A stretch of 64,000 bases of DNA from JACCTH01 sp050741915 (GCA_050741915.1 JBOGEX010000089.1:65101-129100), one strand, 5' to 3'; positions 34,070 to 43,230 are shown, counted from the first letter of the stretch. Notes: generated by a model not told the origin, from the letters alone. Translations and numbers: made by a program.

Positions 34070-34924
34070 ATGGACCGGGCCTGGCTGACGGAGCAGTTCG
34101 AAATTCAACGCCAACATCTGCAGGGCGTGGCGTACCGACTGCTCGGGTCCCGAAGTGAGGCGGAAGACGCAGTTCAGGAGTCCTGGATCCGGCTCAACCG
34201 CGCCGACACCGGCACGGTCGAGAACCTGGCCGGGTGGCTGACAACGGTTGTGGCGCGGATATCACTCGATATGCTCCGTTCACGGTCTTCCCGTAGGGAG
34301 GAGCCACTGGCTCGGGAGACAAATGACTTGGCTGCCAACAACGATCCAGCCCAGGAGGCTGTCATCGCCGACTCGGTGGGTCTGGCAATGCTCGTGGTAC
34401 TGGAGACCCTGTCTCCAGCCGAACGGGTCGCCTTCGTGCTTCACGACATGTTTGGTGTTCCGTTTGATGAGATCGCCCCGATCGTGGGACGGACCGAAGC
34501 GGCTGCTCGCAAGCTGGCGAGTCGCGCCCGCGGCCGGCTGCAAGGCGGTGTCACCGTCTCCGACGCCGGCCAACGGCGACAACGAGAGATCGTGGAGGCT
34601 TTTTTGGCCGCCTCCCGGGGAGGCGATTTCGAGGCACTCCTCGTCTTGCTCGATCCCGACGTCGTGCTCCGGGCAGACGACTCGGCAGTGCAGATGGGCG
34701 CCGCTCGGGAAGAACGGGGCGCCAGCGCCGTGGCGGCGTCCTTCGCCGGCCGGGCGCGGGCGGCCCGAGTGGTGATCGTGGATGGATCGGCGGTACTGGT
34801 TTGGGCTCAGGGCGGACGTCCGCGGGTCTTCTTCAACATCAAGGTCTCGGGCGATCGAATCCAAGAAATCGAGCTGATCGCCGATCCCGACCGCCTGGCC
34901 AGCCTTGAGATAGGCAAAAGATGA
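34070..34924 (+). CDS. ECF sigma factor with C-terminal SnoaL-like domain (SigJ/ECF41 type)
   Basis: 284 residues. The sigma-2 region (LQGVAYRLLGSRSEAEDAVQ, about 18-37) and sigma-4 region (LSPAERVAFVLHDMFGVPFD, about 118-137) are followed by a 110-residue NTF2/SnoaL-like domain ending in DPDRLASL, near the conserved NPDKL of the ECF41 group. In this group the C-terminal domain replaces a separate anti-sigma factor. No anti-sigma gene is adjacent, which fits. The likely targets are itself and the divergent VOC gene. Confidence 0.88.
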   Translation: MDRAWLTEQFEIQRQHLQGVAYRLLGSRSEAEDAVQESWIRLNRADTGTVENLAGWLTTVVARISLDMLRSRSSRREEPLARETNDLAANNDPAQEAVIADSVGLAMLVVLETLSPAERVAFVLHDMFGVPFDEIAPIVGRTEAAARKLASRARGRLQGGVTVSDAGQRRQREIVEAFLAASRGGDFEALLVLLDPDVVLRADDSAVQMGAAREERGASAVAASFAGRARAARVVIVDGSAVLVWAQGGRPRVFFNIKVSGDRIQEIELIADPDRLASLEIGKR

Positions 34925-34940
34925 AAGACGACAGCAGACA

Positions 34941-35090
34941 TGAGAAAACCCCGAGAGAGCTGCGACCGGAGTCGAACCCTCTCGGGGTCCTCTGCGTTCG
35001 AGGCTCCGAACCGAAGCTCGTTCCCTCTCCCGCCTCCCACAAAGCCTCTCGGCCTTTCGGGGTCGGGCTGGAGTCACCTCCTGCCTGACA
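34941..35090 (-). ncRNA. Candidate structured small RNA 2
   Basis: On the minus strand a predicted promoter (35097-35126) and a strong terminator (34945-34988) bracket about 150 nt. Internal helices include CCCGACCCCGAAAGG-rich pairing and GAGCUUCGGUUC. Its terminator begins with the same 16 nt as small RNA 1. It is convergent with the sigma factor gene, so it is not a leader. No ORF in it is supported and no known RNA family was recognised. Confidence 0.45.
34945..34988 (-). terminator. Intrinsic terminator of small RNA 2 (and possibly sigma gene end)
   Basis: Read on the minus strand, ACCCCGAGAG pairs with CTCTCGGGGT over 10 perfect base pairs (34948-34957 with 34979-34988). An inner CGAC-CGGA-GTCG tip continues it and TTTT follows. 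On the plus strand it lies 20 bp after the sigma factor stop and could also slow that transcript. Confidence 0.75.
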
Positions 35091-35096
35091 GAGGGG

Positions 35097-35126
35097 AAGG
35101 TATGCGGCTCGCGCGCCATTAGTCAA
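35097..35126 (-). promoter_or_regulatory. Predicted promoter of small RNA 2
   Basis: Minus-strand TTGACT (35121-35126) and TACCTT (35097-35102) are 18 bp apart; ATACCT, one base earlier, gives a 17-bp spacer. The predicted start is near 35090. Confidence 0.45.
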
Positions 35127-35144
35127 ACTCACAGGCGACCTATT

Positions 35145-35281
35145 TTTCGCGGTCCCGTGATTCCTTTTCGCGACCGTCCCTTGTCTTCTCTCTCCTGTCT
35201 TTCGTTTTTGTCTGTTGTCTCTGGGCTTTTGGTCTCTTGTCTCTGGTAAATCTCAATCGTGTCATTCCCTCCTCGTATAGT
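35145..35281 (+). promoter_or_regulatory. Pyrimidine-rich upstream region and -10 box of the nuclease gene
   Basis: Most of about 120 bases on the plus strand are T or C. TTGTCTCTGG occurs twice (35215-35224 and 35237-35246), 22 bp apart, or two helical turns, which could place two regulator molecules on one DNA face. TATAGT at 35276-35281 ends 6 bp before ATG 35288, which predicts a leaderless nuclease mRNA. The -35 is weak. Confidence 0.4.
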
Positions 35282-35287
35282 CCCCCC

Positions 35288-36067
35288 ATGATGTTGGAGA
35301 CGCTTTCTCCGAGCCGGGCTGGAGACTTCAAGACCTGCCCTCAGCTTTTCCGCTTCCGGGCCATCGACCACCTGCCCGAGCCGACTTCGCCGCAGCAGGC
35401 GCGGGGCACTACGGCCCATCTCGCTCTCCAGCGGTTCTACGAACTGACCCGGAACGAACGATCTCCGGATCGTCTCTTCGACCTTTTTCGGCAGGCCTGG
35501 AGCGAGTTGCGAAACGAAAAAGAGTTCGCCGGCCTCTTCGCGTCGCGGGAAGAAGAGCGGGAATGGGGCGTCGACTCACTCTCTCTTCTCGCCAACTACT
35601 TCCAGCTCGAGAACCCAGAATCCTTCGACCCGCTCGAAAGAGAGCTCGATCTCTTGGAGCCGATGGGCGAGGGAATGATGATCCGGGGCATCCTCGATCG
35701 AGTTGATCGCCGAGGAGACGGCCGCATCGTCATCACTGACTACAAGACCGGGTCGGCGCCACCGGAGACCTACTCAATTCCGGCGTTTTTTGCCTTGAAG
35801 ATCTATGCGTTGCTGATCCGGCGTCACCTCGGGGAAACCCCGGCCGAGGTAAGGCTGCTGTATCTCAACGGGCCAACCATGTACCGCTTCCCGGTCGATG
35901 ATCGACAGCTCAATGCCATGGAAAAGCAACTCGCCGCCCTTTGGCTCGCCATCAATCGTGCGATCGAGCGCAACCACTTCCCACCCCGGACGGGTCCGCT
36001 CTGCAACTGGTGCTCCTTCCGCCCGATTTGCCCTGCCTGGGAGAACTTGGAAAAGCTCGCCGGTTAA
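35288..36067 (+). CDS. Solo RecB-like PD-(D/E)XK nuclease with Fe-S cysteines
   Basis: ATG 35288 gives 259 residues. The nuclease core has an Asp in GILDRVDR near 140 and motif ITDYKTGSA near 158 (D-x-K). Four Cys, one in FKTCPQLF near 18 and three in CNWCSFRPIC near 240, form the AddB-like iron-staple layout. It is a stand-alone RecB-family exonuclease like mycobacterial Rv2119. The same layout closes both helicase-nucleases 1-7 kb downstream. Substrate and partners are unknown. Confidence 0.88.
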   Translation: MMLETLSPSRAGDFKTCPQLFRFRAIDHLPEPTSPQQARGTTAHLALQRFYELTRNERSPDRLFDLFRQAWSELRNEKEFAGLFASREEEREWGVDSLSLLANYFQLENPESFDPLERELDLLEPMGEGMMIRGILDRVDRRGDGRIVITDYKTGSAPPETYSIPAFFALKIYALLIRRHLGETPAEVRLLYLNGPTMYRFPVDDRQLNAMEKQLAALWLAINRAIERNHFPPRTGPLCNWCSFRPICPAWENLEKLAG

Positions 36068-36177
36068 GTCTCACCGGCGTAGGTCGAAAGACCCTAAAGC
36101 GCCACAAATTCAGGGCCGATATCTGCTGCTTGGCAATGGGATGACCCAGCGCTGGCTGGGCGGACCGGGGAGCAGAG

Positions 36178-37011
36178 TTGAGGCGAGCAATTTTCTTGGG
36201 AACGGCCACCGTCCTCTGGGTCGTGGCCCTGCAGTTCATCAGCGGCGCCATCGAGCCACCCCGTGAAGTTGATCTGACCCAAGTTGAGCTGACCCAAGTC
36301 GATCTGGCGCCAAGCCCCGCTGCCAGACCGAATCCCCTCCCGACCAACCTTGTTTTTGCTCTCGACCCGGGCCTCGGCGTCAAGATCCCCACCCTTGATC
36401 AATTCTTCGCTCGCACCGGCAAATCTCCGGCGTCGACTTTCTCGGCGGTCATCCCCAACGTCACCGCGACCGCCACCAGCTCGACGACCACGACGAGCGC
36501 CGCCACTACGACAACCGCTCCCCCGGCGACGACCACCACTGCTCGGCCGGTGACGACAACCGCTCCCCCGGCCACGACTGCGCCGCCAACCACCGCCTCC
36601 CCGGCCACAACCGCTCTGCCCGCAACCACCGCCGCCCCCGCGCCATCGGGAAGTTTCAACGCCGGAGCCGAAGCTGACTTCGCCGGTCGGATCAATGGCC
36701 TGCGAGCCTCGGTCGGCAAGCCTGCTCTGGCCGGCAACGCCGAACTCAACAACTACGCTCGGTGGTGGGCGAAGTACATGGCCGACAACAACAGCTTTGC
36801 TCACTCCGACATTGGAACCCTGCTCAACCCGTGGACCATCGTCGGGGAGAACATCGGCGCCGGCGGCAACGTCTCCGGCATCTTCGGGGCATTGGTCAAC
36901 AGCACCGGCCACTACAACAACATGGTCGAGGCTCGCTTCACCTCAGTCGGGATTGGCGTCTACATCGACGCCTCCGGCAAGCTGTGGACCGCTCACGTGT
37001 TCGCCGGCTAG
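36178..37011 (+). CDS. Secreted CAP/SCP-domain protein with Thr-Pro-rich linker
   Basis: The TTG start at 36178 follows GGGGAGCAG and gives 277 residues: an N-terminal signal or anchor helix (RRAIFLGTATVLWVVALQF), about 70 residues of unclear structure, a low-complexity Thr/Ala/Pro linker (about 95-155), then a CAP domain (FAGRINGLRASVGKPALAGN ... FAHSDIG ... VGENIGAGG). The exported CAP domain is cysteine-poor, as usual for bacterial members, whose role is mostly unknown. The linker is typical of surface proteins crossing the cell wall. Confidence 0.85.
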   Translation: MRRAIFLGTATVLWVVALQFISGAIEPPREVDLTQVELTQVDLAPSPAARPNPLPTNLVFALDPGLGVKIPTLDQFFARTGKSPASTFSAVIPNVTATATSSTTTTSAATTTTAPPATTTTARPVTTTAPPATTAPPTTASPATTALPATTAAPAPSGSFNAGAEADFAGRINGLRASVGKPALAGNAELNNYARWWAKYMADNNSFAHSDIGTLLNPWTIVGENIGAGGNVSGIFGALVNSTGHYNNMVEARFTSVGIGVYIDASGKLWTAHVFAG

Positions 37012-37032
37012 TCAACAACCCCTCGCCCGAAA

Positions 37033-37083
37033 GAAACCCTGGGTTTTATCCGTCGTTGTACGACGGCTACAGCCCACAGAATC
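37033..37083. repeat. Dispersed intergenic hairpin repeat, copy B
   Basis: It shares AAACCCTGGGTTT and CCCACAGAATC with copy C, but the central hairpin is CCGTCG-TTGTA-CGACGG, that is, different bases with pairing kept. It lies between the CAP gene and adnA, where it could act as a terminator or stabiliser. Confidence 0.65.
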
Positions 37084-37120
37084 CGAGAGTTCTGTCACCG
37101 AAGCGTTGTACGTTGGGTGA

Positions 37121-40114
37121 ATGACCTTTGCACAGCCGGATCGGCGCATCGGCCCTTCCGACTGGGAGGAGGCCCTGGCTGACACTGACGGACCACAAAT
37201 AGTTGTCGCCGGCCCCGGGACCGGGAAGACCGAATTTTTGGTTCGCCGGGCCAGCTACCTGATCGAAGGTGGGAGGGTGGCGCCCGCCGAGGTCCTGGTC
37301 CTCACCTTCTCCCGACGAACAGCAGCCGACATCGGTCGCCGCTCTGCGAGCGGGAACATACCGGTCCCAGCGATCTCGACATTCCACGCCTTTGCCCGGC
37401 GTCTGCTGGAGACCCACGGCGCCTCCGGCGGGTTGCCTGGGACGATTCCAACCCTTCTCACCACTCCTGAGCAAACCGCCTTGGTACGCGAGCTCCTAGC
37501 CAAAGAGGACCCCGCCGATTGGCCGGTGCCTCTCAACGCTCTCCTCGGCTCTCCGACGCTGGCCTCCGAGATCGCCGACTTCCTGCTGCGGTGTCAGGAG
37601 CGAATCGTCGATCCCGAAGCCCTGTCCCGCCTGGCCGCGGGCTTCCACCGATGGCGAGCTTTACCGGGATTCATGGAGCGGTATCTCGCCGAGCTCAAGG
37701 CTCGAAATCGGCTCGACTACGGCAGCATTCTCGCCCAGGCGACGAAGCTCCTCGAGGACGAATCAACCCGACATGCAGTCGCCGAGCAGTTTCGGTACGT
37801 CCTCGTCGACGAATACCAAGACACCTCGGCGGCGCAAGCGCGCCTGCTGGAGTTTTTGTCGGCCGAGCACCGGAACGTCACCGTCACCGGTGATCCCTAT
37901 CAGTCGATCTACTCCTTCCGCGGCACCGACCTCGAGAACGTCTCCCTCTTTCCCGAGCGTTTCCGGGCACTCGACGGCAGTTATGCCCGACGTCTGGTCT
38001 TGACGACCAGCTTTCGGGTCCCGGCTCAGATCCTCGATCGCGCCCTTCGCATGGTCTCGGGCGGGGACCTGCCCGGCGGGGCGGGAAAAGTGACTCCTGC
38101 CCGTCACCTCGGGCGAGTCGAGGCCTACGTCTTCGATCAGGCGAGTGGCGAGGCCGACTGGATCGCCAGCAAGGTGGAGCGGCTTCATCTCGAAGGTCGG
38201 ATTCCATATTCCCGAATGGCGGTGCTGGTCCGATCGAGTCGTCATCTTCTGCCTGAGCTCTCGCGAGCCCTGGAACGGCGCAAGATCGCCCACCTCCGGC
38301 CCGATCGTCGGCTGACCGACCACCCGGCGGCCCGGATCATCTTCGACCTGGCGATCGCCTCCTTCGCCCAGTCCCAAGAGCTGGGAAGCGCGCCTGGCTG
38401 GGCCGAGGAGGCCGACCTGGCGATGCGTCGCCTGCTGCTTGGTCCGCTCCTCTCGGTGTCGCTCGGTCGTGAGCGGGAACTGCTGCGGGCACGGCGGCGA
38501 ACGCGCAGGCCGTGGAGCGAGGTCCTCGCCGACCATGACATCGGCTCCCCGGTTCTGCGCGAGCTTCTCTCCGACCCCAGTTGGTGCCAAGGACGCAGCG
38601 CGGCCGACGGCTTCTGGCACGTTTGGACGGCCCTTCCCGAATTGATTCCTCTCGTCGAAGGCCGTGACCTTTCCGACTTTCGCCGGGCGTGGACCGAGCT
38701 AGCCCAGGCTCTCGACCAGCAACGGGAGCGCGATCGTTCGATCGATCTGATCGATTACGAGCGGCTATCGAGTCAGGATGACTTCGAGGCGGTCCCGCTT
38801 CTTTCGATCGAGCCGAGTCCCCTCGATCAGCTCACCCTGACGACCCTGCACCAGGCCAAGGGCCTCGAATTCGAGATAGTGATCATCGCCGATGCCTCCG
38901 AGGGCGTGTTCCCAAGTCTTCATCGCCGCTCGGCCTTGCTCCGTCCCGACCGTCTCAGCTCTGCCGCCACGGCCGAGGAGGTCGTGCGGTTTCGCCTCCA
39001 GGAGGAGATGCGTTTGGCCTACACAGCCATGACCCGCGCCCGGAGCCAGGTGATTTGGACCGCGACCGCGGCCGCCATCGACGAAGGAGAACGGCGGCCG
39101 TCGCGGTTCCTTCTCGCCGCCAGCGGCGCTAGCTCGTTCGACGAGCTGGGTCCACCTGGTCCGGAAGTCGTGCCGGTGACCGCAGCCGAGTTGCAAGCGC
39201 GACTCCGGCTCACGGTTTCCGACCCGACCGCTCCCCCCACCGATCGTTTGGCCGCGGTTTCGTTGCTGGCCGCTCCTTCCCAAACCCTCTGGGATGCCCG
39301 TCGGTTTGCCGGGACCGCCGAACGAGGACCGGACAACGGGGTCATCACGCTGCCTCTGCGCATGGCGCCAACCAGTGCTCAGAGCTATGACGACTGCCCT
39401 CGCCGCTACGTCTTCGAGCGGCATCTAGAGGCCACCGACCACGCCAGCCCATACGCTCACTACGGGAGCCTCATCCATCTGGTCCTCGAACGAGCCGAGG
39501 GCCACGCGATCGGCGCGGGTCAGCCGCGGGCACAGACGGAGGATGCACTCTCGGAGTTGGACCGAGTGTGGGAGGAGCTGGCCGACTTCGGCTCCCCGGT
39601 TCTGAATAATGCCTGGCGAGCCAAGGGAGCGCGACTGCTCACCAACCTCTACGAGAACTGGCCCGGAAACGGCGCCGTCGGAGTCAGGACAGAGATGCAG
39701 GTGACAGCCGATATCGGCCAGGTTGTCTGGCGGGGAAGGATTGACCGTATCGAGCAACCTGCCCCGGGGCGGCTTCGCATCGTCGATTACAAGACCGGCA
39801 CCCACCAGCCAACGGTGCCGGAAGCCGCGGAATCGCTCCAGCTCGGTTTCTACCTGCTGGCCGTCAGAAGCGATGTCGAACTCGCCGTCCTGGGCGAGGC
39901 AACTGAAGCCGAGCTCTGGTACCCGGAAGCGCCGCAGCCCCGCCGGAAATTCGACTACACCAACCTGGAGAACGTGATCCACCGCCTGGGCCAGCTCACC
40001 GGCGGGATCCTCAACGAGCAGTGGGATCCCAAACCGGGCAAGCATTGTGATCGGTGCGAGGTGCGGCTCGTATGCCCAGCTTGGCCCGAGGGGCGAGAGG
40101 GATTCCGCTTGTGA
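37121..40114 (+). CDS. adnA: AdnA-like helicase-nuclease
   Basis: 997 residues. An N-terminal UvrD/Rep motor has Walker A VAGPGTGKTEF near 30, motif II LVDEYQDTS near 225, VTGDPYQSIYSFRGT near 253 and motif VI EMRLAYTAMTRAR near 635. A C-terminal RecB-type nuclease has RIVDYKTGTHQ near 890 and four Fe-S cysteines (DDCPRRY; CDRCEVRLVC). Motor plus nuclease in both subunits is the AdnAB design of mycobacteria, which resects double-strand ends. It overlaps the next gene by 4 bp (GTGA). A or B identity is assigned by gene order. Confidence 0.88.
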   Translation: MTFAQPDRRIGPSDWEEALADTDGPQIVVAGPGTGKTEFLVRRASYLIEGGRVAPAEVLVLTFSRRTAADIGRRSASGNIPVPAISTFHAFARRLLETHGASGGLPGTIPTLLTTPEQTALVRELLAKEDPADWPVPLNALLGSPTLASEIADFLLRCQERIVDPEALSRLAAGFHRWRALPGFMERYLAELKARNRLDYGSILAQATKLLEDESTRHAVAEQFRYVLVDEYQDTSAAQARLLEFLSAEHRNVTVTGDPYQSIYSFRGTDLENVSLFPERFRALDGSYARRLVLTTSFRVPAQILDRALRMVSGGDLPGGAGKVTPARHLGRVEAYVFDQASGEADWIASKVERLHLEGRIPYSRMAVLVRSSRHLLPELSRALERRKIAHLRPDRRLTDHPAARIIFDLAIASFAQSQELGSAPGWAEEADLAMRRLLLGPLLSVSLGRERELLRARRRTRRPWSEVLADHDIGSPVLRELLSDPSWCQGRSAADGFWHVWTALPELIPLVEGRDLSDFRRAWTELAQALDQQRERDRSIDLIDYERLSSQDDFEAVPLLSIEPSPLDQLTLTTLHQAKGLEFEIVIIADASEGVFPSLHRRSALLRPDRLSSAATAEEVVRFRLQEEMRLAYTAMTRARSQVIWTATAAAIDEGERRPSRFLLAASGASSFDELGPPGPEVVPVTAAELQARLRLTVSDPTAPPTDRLAAVSLLAAPSQTLWDARRFAGTAERGPDNGVITLPLRMAPTSAQSYDDCPRRYVFERHLEATDHASPYAHYGSLIHLVLERAEGHAIGAGQPRAQTEDALSELDRVWEELADFGSPVLNNAWRAKGARLLTNLYENWPGNGAVGVRTEMQVTADIGQVVWRGRIDRIEQPAPGRLRIVDYKTGTHQPTVPEAAESLQLGFYLLAVRSDVELAVLGEATEAELWYPEAPQPRRKFDYTNLENVIHRLGQLTGGILNEQWDPKPGKHCDRCEVRLVCPAWPEGREGFRL

Positions 40115-43100
40115 TCGTTCCCACTCCAGAACAACTTGTCGTAATCGAGCATCCCCTCGAACCCCTACGGGTCGAGGCCGGGGCCGGCACCGGCAAGACA
40201 GCCACTGTCGCCATGCGAGTAGTTCACCTCGTTAACCAGATGGGCATGGAGCCGGAGTCGATCCTGGGGATAACATTTACCAACAAGGCGGCGGCCGAAC
40301 TGGCTGACCGGATCAGATCGGCGTTGGCCGTCACCTCGAAGTTGGATCCCGGACGCGAAGTCGAAGTCCACACCTATCACGGCTTCGCCCGCCAGCTTCT
40401 GCGCGAGTACGGAGCGCTGGTCGAGGTCGAGAGAACCACCGACGTGATCACCCCCACCTTCTCCCGCCAGCTCATCGAGGTGGTCCTGGCCAACGTCGAG
40501 CTTCCCGCCCTCAACCCCGCCAACCGGGGCAACGTCGATGACCTTCGCCGCCTCGGCTCAGCGTTGGGAGACAATCTCCTCGAACCGCATCAGGTCGAGA
40601 TCCCGGCAGGACCGCTCGATCAGGCCTGGTCCACGCGGGCCTCGCTTCTCATAGGACTCGACGCCTATCAGCAGGAGAAGCGGCGCCGGGGAGTGGTCGA
40701 CTATTCGGACCTCATTCTCCGCGCCCAGCAATTGGTGAGCACCTATCCGGACGTCGCCAGAGAGTTCCGTTCTCGATATCGAGCCGTGATGCTCGACGAA
40801 TACCAAGACACCAACCCCGCCCAACGGGAACTGTTGCGCCTTCTCTTCGCTGAGGGCTTTCCGGTGATGGCCGTTGGTGACATTGATCAGACCATCTATG
40901 AATGGCGGGGTGCTTCGCCGCACAATTTCGCCCAGTTTCCTTCTCACTTTCCGCGCCGCGACGGCCAGGCGGCGACGACCCGCTCGTTGACTCTCAACCG
41001 GCGATCCCTGCCGGCAATACTTTCGGCCGCCAACGCCGTCCGTGAGAAGACCGGATCGGGCCAGAAGCTCCTAAGACCTCTGGATGGTTCCATCGGTGGA
41101 GAGGTGGCGGTTTCCTGGCTTCCCGACGCGGTGGCCGAGGCCGAGGACATCGCTCGCCGAATACAGGAACTGTCCGCCATCTACGAGTGGCGCGACATGG
41201 CAGTGCTCTTTCGCAAGAACAAGGACATGACCCTGATCCACGATGCGCTCCGAGCCGCCGAGATTCCGGTCGAAGTCGCCAACCTAGGCGGCCTCTTGGC
41301 CGTGCCGGAGGTGACAGACCTTCATGCGTGGCTACGCCTGTTGCAGGTGCCAGAGGACTCGCCGGCGCTCTATCGGATCTTGCTCGGTTCGCGATTTCGG
41401 CTGGGTCTCGGCGACTTGGTCCATCTTTCCAACTGGGCGCGAGGCCTGAACCGCAACTTCGATGAGGAAGCGACCATCCCCCAGCACACGTTGCTCGAAG
41501 CGATCGATCATCTAGAAGACCTCGAGAAGCTTCGACCGGCGGCGCGCATCGCCCTGGAGAAGTTTCGTGACGAGTATCGATCACTCCTAGCAGCTACCCA
41601 GGGTGTCTCTCTGGTCGAACTCTGCCGGCAAATTCTCGACCGCACCGGCGCCTGGAATGACCTGGCGGCGATGCCGGCCAGCACTCAGCTCTCCGCCCGT
41701 CTCAATCTCTACCGGTTCCTCGACCTCACCGAGGACTGGAGCCCTCTCGAAGGTGCTCCCTCGCTGGCCGCTTTCTTGCGTCATCTCGAGGCCATGGCCG
41801 AAGAACGATCCGAGGAGCTCGATACTGCCCGGCTCTCGGGTGAGAACGCGGTAACCCTGGTCTCGGTTCACCGAGCCAAGGGACTCGAGTGGGACGTGGT
41901 CTTCCTCCCGGCTTGCTACCACGGCAACTTCCCAACACGGTCACAGGGCTTCGACAACCCGCTCACCAACGGCCGCTACCTCCCTTACGAATATCGCCTC
42001 GATAGGGACTGGCTACCGGCAATCAGTCCGACTCAGACCGACGCCGAGAACAAGGATCTGCTTCGTGCCGCCCATGAGCAGCAGGAGTGGCGTATCGCCT
42101 ACGTCGCTGCCACCAGGCCCCGACAAAGGTTGTTCGTAAGCGGCGCTTACTGGTACGGCACCTCCGAGACCAATGCCAAACCTGTCGGGCCGAGCGAGGT
42201 CTGGACGCTCATCGCCGGCCAACCCGGCACCCGCGTGGACTCTCGACCGATGGAAGCGCCACCACAGCCAACCCTCTTGCGATTCGAACCGGAGGCTCCA
42301 GCACCCGACCCGCTTTTTGCCGGCAGCTGGGAGGGAGCGCTGCGCAACGAACTCGCCAGGCCGGGAGCTGCGCGAACTCTGGCCGTCGATGCAGTGGCCT
42401 TTGATCGGCGGCGTTCTGAATTCGAGCAGATGATCATCGATTTGCCGATCCCGTTGCTTCCAAACAACGGCGGATCAATCTCCACGTCGGTGACCGGGCT
42501 CGTTACCTACGCTTCCTGCCCACAGCGCTTTTTCTGGTCCGAGATTGAACGGCTGCCGCGGATGTCCTCTCGGCCGGCACGAGCGGGGACGATGGTTCAT
42601 CGGGCCATCGAACTTCACAACCGCGGTCAGGTGCCGTTATATGACGTCGACTCGGAAGCGGTCGATCCCTTCGAGGGGGGCGATGAGCGTCCCGAGACCA
42701 GCTGGGCTCGATTTCAGCGGAGCAGGTTCGCGGTCGTGACTCCGATCATGATCGAGCAACCTTTTGTTATGCGAGTCGGGGCGATCGAGGTCAAAGGGCG
42801 GATCGACGCTGTCTATGACGGGCCGGTCGGTGGTTGGGAGATTGTCGACTTCAAGACCGGATCGCCTTCAGAAGATGATGTCACCAACGACGCCCGGCTC
42901 GTCCAACTCCAGGCTTATGCCAGCGCCGCCCGGAACGGCCATCTGGGGAGGCCGGCGCCGGAAGGGTTACAGGTGACATTCGCCTATTTCGGCTCCCGAC
43001 CCGCCGAAAGCATCTATGAAGTCGGCGACGAATGGGAGCGAACAGCCGCCGCGAGGCTCGGTTCCCTCGCCGACGGCATCTCCTCTAAGCAATGGTCACC

Positions 43101-43230
43101 AACTCCTTCGGTGGGTTGTCATTCATGTGACTTCCTCCGGTTTTGCCCCGCTGGCCGCGAGTTCATCGCCGAGGGGGAACGAAGCGACCGCCCCTCGTCT
43201 CCAACAGAATCGTCACCGGACCGTGGTTGA
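40111..43230 (+). CDS. adnB: AdnB-like helicase-nuclease
   Basis: GTG 40111, overlapping the adnA stop, gives 1039 residues and places TPEQLVVIEHPLEPLRVEAG at the N-terminus as in UvrD proteins. Motor motifs: EAGAGTGKTATVA near 30, MLDEYQDTNPAQ near 230, VGDIDQTIYEWRGA near 257 and WRIAYVAATRPRQR near 660. The nuclease has GRIDAVYDG and IVDFKTGSP near 915-930, and Fe-S cysteines in YASCPQRFFW and CHSCDFLRFC. It forms the second arm of the end-resection complex. The 3' 68 bp are antisense to the end of dtd. Confidence 0.88.
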   Translation: MIVPTPEQLVVIEHPLEPLRVEAGAGTGKTATVAMRVVHLVNQMGMEPESILGITFTNKAAAELADRIRSALAVTSKLDPGREVEVHTYHGFARQLLREYGALVEVERTTDVITPTFSRQLIEVVLANVELPALNPANRGNVDDLRRLGSALGDNLLEPHQVEIPAGPLDQAWSTRASLLIGLDAYQQEKRRRGVVDYSDLILRAQQLVSTYPDVAREFRSRYRAVMLDEYQDTNPAQRELLRLLFAEGFPVMAVGDIDQTIYEWRGASPHNFAQFPSHFPRRDGQAATTRSLTLNRRSLPAILSAANAVREKTGSGQKLLRPLDGSIGGEVAVSWLPDAVAEAEDIARRIQELSAIYEWRDMAVLFRKNKDMTLIHDALRAAEIPVEVANLGGLLAVPEVTDLHAWLRLLQVPEDSPALYRILLGSRFRLGLGDLVHLSNWARGLNRNFDEEATIPQHTLLEAIDHLEDLEKLRPAARIALEKFRDEYRSLLAATQGVSLVELCRQILDRTGAWNDLAAMPASTQLSARLNLYRFLDLTEDWSPLEGAPSLAAFLRHLEAMAEERSEELDTARLSGENAVTLVSVHRAKGLEWDVVFLPACYHGNFPTRSQGFDNPLTNGRYLPYEYRLDRDWLPAISPTQTDAENKDLLRAAHEQQEWRIAYVAATRPRQRLFVSGAYWYGTSETNAKPVGPSEVWTLIAGQPGTRVDSRPMEAPPQPTLLRFEPEAPAPDPLFAGSWEGALRNELARPGAARTLAVDAVAFDRRRSEFEQMIIDLPIPLLPNNGGSISTSVTGLVTYASCPQRFFWSEIERLPRMSSRPARAGTMVHRAIELHNRGQVPLYDVDSEAVDPFEGGDERPETSWARFQRSRFAVVTPIMIEQPFVMRVGAIEVKGRIDAVYDGPVGGWEIVDFKTGSPSEDDVTNDARLVQLQAYASAARNGHLGRPAPEGLQVTFAYFGSRPAESIYEVGDEWERTAAARLGSLADGISSKQWSPTPSVGCHSCDFLRFCPAGREFIAEGERSDRPSSPTESSPDRG

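Noticed and set aside
34958..34985. GGTTCGACTCC on the minus strand resembles a tRNA T arm
   Set aside because: The flanking bases do not form a T stem, acceptor or anticodon arm; the motif sits in the loop of an intrinsic terminator.
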